Positions 58,641-64,000 of a stretch of DNA of 64,000 nt are shown here, piece after piece. This DNA comes from Stromatinia cepivora. Lineage: Eukaryota > Ascomycota > Leotiomycetes > Helotiales > Sclerotiniaceae. Made by a program: the position numbers and the translations under genes. Position 1 is the first letter of the stretch; every line of letters starts with the position of its first letter. Below the pieces are notes generated by a model. The model searched no databases and was not told the DNA's origin. It saw nothing but the letters and a program-made list of their open reading frames with translations. Where the stretch lies: assembly GCA_014898415.1 (NCBI GenBank), contig RCTD01000029.1:248001-312000 (forward strand), given 5' to 3'.

Positions 58641-59009
58641 TAGTACTGAAGAGAATTTTCGTGGGAAGGGAGCAGGCGTTCTGTAGTGGAGGTTGAATAC
58701 AGAGTGGCTATTGATTTAATGATTTATGAAAATGTTTTTCATGACTGGGGGATATTCTACGAAATTTGGCGCTGCAGATAGAGTAATCATGATTCTCCAC
58801 ATGTACATGTAATTGATATCTTTATATATGCATTTCAGCCTCGTTACAAAAATGTAGCCTTGTGAAGAGGCAACATCATAAAGAAGAATAATTACAAGTC
58901 AAGTGCTTACCATTAATCCATATACTATCTTCTTAATTATTTCGGTCGCAAGGACATACAAAGAATGATCTAAACCACAACCAAAGTCAACAACTCCCTT
59001 TCCAGGAAG
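58641..59009. other. Intergenic between DAD4 and ARP5
   Basis: 369 bases without a gene; DAD4 3' UTR then the ARP5 promoter, with GT- and A-rich leader before 59010. Confidence 0.55.
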
Positions 59010-61621
59010 ATGTCGCCCTCAGCCATGGATATTGATGCGCCTGCATCAGAGCAACAGAACTCATTGCCTCCACCTACACTTTATCCTGCTAAAGATCTTC
59101 ATTTCGACAAATACGTTGAACCACAGCTAGATGGGTATCAAAAGGCGAAGTCGAGGGGGGCTGGTCAAGCTGCGATAGTAATTGACAATGGTAATTATGC
59201 GCCGCGCATTATGGCTGGGACAATACAGCTCACGGATACTAACACTTCTCGTCGCAGGCTCATCGGTGACTCGAGCTGGCTGGTCCTTTGAGGATTCACC
59301 ACGTCTCGATATTCTACCACTTTTCTCGAAATACAGGGACAGAAAATTGGGCAAAACGTATTCGTTTGTTGGCGCCGATGTATACGCAGATACTACAGCT
59401 AAGGGCCACATGAGAAATGCCTTTGAAGCAGGAAGTGGAATTGTGAGCAATTGGGATGTTATGGAGCAGGTGTTGGATTGTATCTTCCTCAAACTAGGGG
59501 TTGATTCAGAAGGGAGAGTGGATATGCCTATTGTTATGACAGAAGCTGTCGCAAACTTACCATATTCAAGGAAATGTATGGATTTCCCCGGGAATTGAGG
59601 GATTATGCTAATGATATGGGATAGCTATGACGGAAATCATATTCGAATGTTATGGAGCACCATCTGTGGCCTACGGAATCGATTCTCTATTTTCTTACGA
59701 CTACAATGGTGGCAAGACAGGTCTTGTTGTATCTTCTTCCCATAGTTCTACACATCTCATTCCGGTTTACAATTCGAAGGCTATACTTACCCAAGCAACA
59801 AGATTAAATTGGGGTGCATCACAAAGTGCTGAGTATCTCCTGAAGCTCATCAGACTCAAATATCCTAGTTTTCCAGGGAAGCTAGCTGCTACTCAAATGG
59901 AATATATGGTACAAGACCATTGCTATTTATCACGAGATTATGATCAGGAAGTGAGCAAATATCTCGATTGGACAGGACTGGAAGATAGAGATCGTGTAAT
60001 CCAATACCCTTATACAGAGGTAATTGAGGTACAAAAAAGTGAAGAAGAGTTAGCAAAAATTGCAGAGAAGAGAAAAGAGAGTGGTCGAAGACTACAAGAA
60101 CAAGCCGCCAAAATGCGACTAGAGAGATTGATTCGCAAAGAACAGGAATTGGACTACTATAGACATTTGCAAGGCAGATTAGTAGATCAAACGAAGAAGG
60201 AAATTAAAAGATTACTTGACGCCGAAGAGTTGAAAGATGAAGCCGCTCTGGAGAGAACCATCAAGGAACTCGATAAAAGTATCCGCAAAGCCAGGACCAA
60301 GGATGTCGGTGGGCCTGAAATCGAAGAAGAGGTCGAAGAACCTGACTACTCTATGCTTGAAATTCCGGACGACCAACTGGATGAAGCAGGTCTCAAACAA
60401 AAACGTCACCAACGTCTCATGAAATCTAACAATGAAGCCCGCGCCCGTGCTAAAGCAGAAAAACAAGCAGAGAAAGCCCGTATCGCCGAAGAACAACGCA
60501 TAGACGACGAAAAGCGAGAAAATGATCTCGAAGGCTGGCTTCAAGAGCGTCGAGAAGCTCGGGCAATCATGCTTCAAAAAATCAAAGACAAGGAACGTCT
60601 CAAAGCGGATCTCGGAAATAGAAAGAGTCTCGCGAGTCAAATCCGCATGAAAAGCATCGCAAACCTCGCATCCGATAATCCGACCAAAAAACGTCGTCGC
60701 GGAGGGGATGACGATAATTTCGGTCAAAATGATGATGACTGGGGCGTGTATCGCACCATCCAAACCGGGGATGGCGGCAGTGATGACGAAGAAGAAGAAG
60801 ATCCTAGCGTCATGCTTAAAACCCTCGAAGCAGACCTCCTAAAATACGATCCGGAATTCACGGATCAGCATACCCTAGACGCACAAACCGATTGGACAAA
60901 ATCACTCATCCATGCTTTTCTCCGGGGCCCTCGCCCTTTTAACCCAGCTAGTACAGCAGAAGCCCATCAGCTCCATCTAAACGTCGAACGAATCCGCGTC
61001 CCCGAAGTAATCTTCCAACCCAATATCGCCGGTTTAGATCAAGCGGGCCTCGTCGAAATCGCAGCCGATATACTCACGCAGCGGATCTCGGGATCCGGGA
61101 TGAAACAAGAGGATTTCCTTAAAGATATTTTCCTCACAGGTGGAAATACACTCTGGCAAACTTTTGACGAGAGGCTGAGGGAGGGATTAAGGGGACATTT
61201 GGAAGCGAGCACAGAAGTGAAGATTAGGAGGGCGAAAGATCCGTTGTTGGATGCGTGGAGGGGGGCTGCGAAGTGGAGTTGTGGGGAGCGGTGGAGGGAG
61301 GCGAAGATTACGAGGGAGGAGTATGCTGAGAAGGGTGGGGAGTATATTAAGGTATGTTTTGTTTTTGTTTTTGTCTTATGTTTTCCTTTTTCATGTCTAC
61401 TTTTCTTTCCTTTCCTTTTTTTCTTCCCTTTCCTTTTTCTTTTTTTCCTTTTCTTTTCCTCGTACGATTGCTGGGGGAAGAAGTGGACAAGGTGGAGAAG
61501 CCCTGGAGTCCGAGTCTCGAGTGGAGAGCAGTAATAAGCAACAAGTAATAAGTAATAAGGTAACTAACAACTTAACTAATTCACCTGCAGGAACATGATC
61601 TCGGAAATGCATATTCGTGAT
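59010..61621 (+). CDS. ARP5: Actin-related protein Arp5, INO80 subunit
   Basis: Four exons: 59010-59190, 59258-59575, 59625-61351 and 61592-61621, giving 751 residues, near the yeast length. Arp5 is an actin-fold subunit of the INO80 nuclear remodeller and joins Ies6 as a module. Actin-fold cues: IVIDNGSSVTRAGW at the nucleotide-binding turn (spanning intron 1), [42 protein letters not shown] (intron 2 within it) and FLTGGNTLW late in the chain. The middle third is a long charged coiled coil (RRLQEQAAKMRLERLIRKEQELDYY, further acidic and basic tracts), the Arp5-specific insertion. The last exon is only 30 nt (EHDLGNAYS). The last intron is 240 nt with a pyrimidine-rich, poly-T body. A start three residues later (MDIDAP) is possible. 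Confidence 0.95.
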
Positions 61622-62435
61622 CAATTCAATCATCGCGCCAAGATAGGAGGATATCAAGTAGCTACGTATGAGATGAGATGAGATGAGACACTTAGGTCGG
61701 GGATCCGGTTAGGCTAGTTTAGGCGTTCTTATTTTCAATATCTCGGTCGATATCAGTCATTCAGTCATTCAGTCAGTCAGTCTGGCTTCTTATCCTCCGT
61801 CGGGCTCACCAGTGGATGGATGTCTTCTTTTTACATGTGATGGGAATATTACAGGAGAAATAAAAGGATCTAGGCAATTAAAAATATATGACCAAAATGA
61901 CACTTTAGATCCGTTGAAATTGTGTTTGAAAACTTTGAATTTTCATCGCCTTCATTATAAGACAAGCAAGCGACCTAGTAATTGCACATACCCACATCTC
62001 ATCCATTCATTCATGCCGGACTTTCCATCCGTCCATCCCATCACAAAGCCGAAAAGTTAATTGATATTGATTCATCGGAACGACTCACTTTGCTCCGCTT
62101 TTACGCACACGTCCGAAGTTCCCGCAGCATGCGCAATCCACCTTCAACGAAACACACTCCTTCATATGGTTAACACACTGAATAAACACATGTGACAGAA
62201 GTGAAAAAGTAGAAAAGGAAGAAAGAAGGATGAACGCCATGACGGGGAAAAATGGCAAAAGCAAAGCCAGAATATTGATTGAATAAAACACCCGTGAAGA
62301 GTGAGGTACCACTTTTTATATAAAAGTAGAAACTCCACTCATGTGCCCGATCGTAGTAAACCATCCCAAATAGCCTCCCTCTTTATCAACGCCGAAAAAA
62401 GCAGAAGAACAAGCTGGACCCTGTGTGCGAGATTA
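61622..62435. other. Intergenic between convergent ARP5 and bZIP genes
   Basis: 814 bases without a gene; includes GAGAT pentamers near 61671-61688 and CAGT repeats near 61760-61782. Presumed 3' UTRs. Confidence 0.55.
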
Positions 62436-63913
62436 TTACATGGACATGGAAGTTGGTAGACCGTCATTGGTCAATTGTCCAGCGGCCAATTGTGAGCGAA
62501 TGAGATTCTCATCATTAGCGTCGTCGTCCTTGAAGCGTTTGTTTTCTTGGTGGGGAGGATATGATTGTTGCTGTTGTTGACCTTGCTGCTCTTCACCAGG
62601 GTGCTTAAGACTGGCTGCTGCTAGAGTTCTGGCGGCAGAAGGTTGAAGTGCACCCATTGGGGCCATTGGGGCGATGGGCGGTTCATGTCGATGCATATGC
62701 TCTAATGGCTCCATTTGCCTTTGTTGAGGTGGTTGGGGATGTGGGTGCGTTGATGTATGGCTTAAGTTAATGTTTGGTGGTGGTTGTGGAAATTCGCCTT
62801 GGGATTCAATGAGTCGGGATTGCAGTCGGATAATGTACTCGCGCAGGGAGTAATTCTCGGCATGAATTGCCTTGTAATTATCCTCCAATGCATGGAAATC
62901 ACGAACTTGCTCTTCAAGCTTCTTGATATATCCTTCTTTACGCTGACGAAATGCTCTCTGTGTGATAGATTATGTAAGCTTGGGTGATGTGTTGGAGGTG
63001 ATTTTTTTGGATGACATGAGAATTGACAAAGCAAGAGAACCATAAATCTCAACCCGACGGTAACTTTTTTTTTTTTAAACGAGCGATACTTCGCATCATA
63101 ACAACTTCACCAACATTGCGCCGACGAGGAAAAAAATCACGATACGAATTGAAATTACGAACCTGAGCTGCGCGATTCTGAGCAGCGCGCTTCGATTGAG
63201 AAAGCTCGCGTTTTCCACCCTTTCTACCATCTGCGTCATCTCCTCCGCTTTCCGACATCATTTGTCCACCGATGGCAGGATCTATATTATGGTCGTGAGG
63301 TGAAGCGCTGCTCGAAGCTTGCACGTCGTGGTTGTAGCCATGTGTCTGAGTATTATGGTGCTGGGACTGGGAGGTCAAGTTTAAGAGCTGAGCTCTTAAA
63401 TCTGGAGGAAGAAGTGAGGCGTGTCAGCAGAAAGTAACATAAGCATGGGGGGTGCTATGGAAGTGGACGGAAGTATAGATCGCTGCGCAAGATTATATGA
63501 AGGTAATTCTGTTTTACTCGACTCGTACAGCCGCATATACCTATACTGGGATGGGGGACAAGAAACCGTTGTTGTGCTTGGATATCAAAGAAAGGAAGGG
63601 GATGTTATACCATTGTCTGCACTCATTTCCTGCGCGACTGAGTCAGCTTTAAGATGCAATAGCTTTTTGGGGGTTATATTATGTTTGCGAACACGCGAAT
63701 GGGGAAGCTCGAGACTTTTTCGGAATTGAATGTTTGAAGGAATTGAATGGAGGGGTATGACAAGTGAGGTAAGTCAATTGCCATGGACCACCGGAGTTAT
63801 AGGTAAAGTGGTAGATGTGAAGGAATGACAATGAGTAAAGTAAACATGATGAAAAGGGAAATACGAACTTGATTCTGCATCTGTGCTACAGGCGCGGGCG
63901 CGATTGATTGCAT
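62436..63913 (-). CDS. bZIP transcription factor
   Basis: Modelled in three exons on the minus strand: 63913-63865 (tentative), 63401-63163 and 62957-62436, giving 269 residues with matching phases. The basic region spans intron 2: KRELSQSKRAAQNRAAQ joins RAFRQRKEGYIKKLEEQ, a Yap/fungal-type bZIP with the NRAAQRAF signature, followed by a leucine-zipper-like stretch (heptads through DNYKAIHAENYSLREYIIRL). The C-terminal part is Gln-, His- and Pro-rich with a run of Gln, a likely activation region. A nuclear DNA-binding regulator is indicated; the specific gene is not recognised. Intron 2 is 205 nt and has a GTTCGT donor. The first exon (MQSIAPAPVAQMQNQ) fits by phase but leaves a 463-nt intron, so the true start may be elsewhere. 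Confidence 0.85.
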
Positions 63914-64000
63914 GTTTGGAAAGTTATTAAAAGCGTACCTAGATAGGTAGTGGATATTTGCTTTAGAACTTTTTAGTAGTTGAGGGGTTGTTGACGATTT
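63914..64000. other. Upstream edge of the window
   Basis: Probable 5' leader or promoter of the bZIP gene; too short to say more. Confidence 0.4.

Overview
The window is eukaryotic nuclear DNA from a filamentous ascomycete. Evidence: short GT-AG introns (about 45-100 nt) with CTAAC/CTGAC-like branch points, yeast-type FAS1/FAS2 fatty acid synthase genes, ergosterol genes, a fungal-only DASH subunit, and a HeLo-like/kinase-like protein typical of moulds. The protein style suggests Leotiomycetes (Botrytis/Sclerotinia relatives); that placement is inference from memory, not a search.

Layout. 0-1.7 kb: a HeLo-like plus degenerate-kinase gene. 3.6-4.8 kb: a Rab-family GTPase with a Gly-rich insert. 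7.4-11.2 kb: divergent ergosterol genes ERG1 (squalene epoxidase) and ERG25 (C-4 methylsterol oxidase). 12.9-16 kb: a 1001-residue disordered protein of unknown function. 16-19.9 kb: a gene-poor stretch. 19.9-20.8 kb: profilin, in five small exons. 20.8-28 kb: an accessory island with NACHT/NLR relics, a 14-bp minisatellite, a small beta-type protein gene, a complete but disabled Tc1/mariner element (23322-25164, TA target sites, matching inverted ends) and AT-rich, gene-free DNA. 28-31.3 kb: a five-exon SH3/Cys-rich protein. 33-47.4 kb: FAS2 and FAS1, divergent. 48.1-54.2 kb: an SLH1/ASCC3 helicase. 54.5-55.4 kb: YKT6. 55.8-56.5 kb: GOT1. 57.4-58.0 kb: IES6. 58.2-58.6 kb: DAD4. 59.0-61.6 kb: ARP5. 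62.4-63.9 kb: a bZIP factor.

How the genes work together. Partners sit next to each other several times: ERG1/ERG25 (two oxygen-dependent sterol steps), FAS1/FAS2 (the two chains of one enzyme), YKT6/GOT1 (ER-Golgi transport) and IES6/ARP5 (an INO80 submodule, with DAD4 between them). The mobile and immune-like relics are confined to one island between profilin and the SH3 gene, so the window is mostly core chromosome with one accessory insertion.

Exon models were built by hand from splice signals, reading phase and remembered family sequences. Several genes (profilin, YKT6, GOT1, DAD4, the SH3 gene, the bZIP gene) appear only after joining short exons. DAD4 has an exon whose only coding content is the ATG. 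I did not find a clearly new multi-gene system; the strongest unusual items are the partner-gene clustering, the start-codon-only exon, the micro-exons, the HeLo-like/pseudokinase protein and the accessory island.
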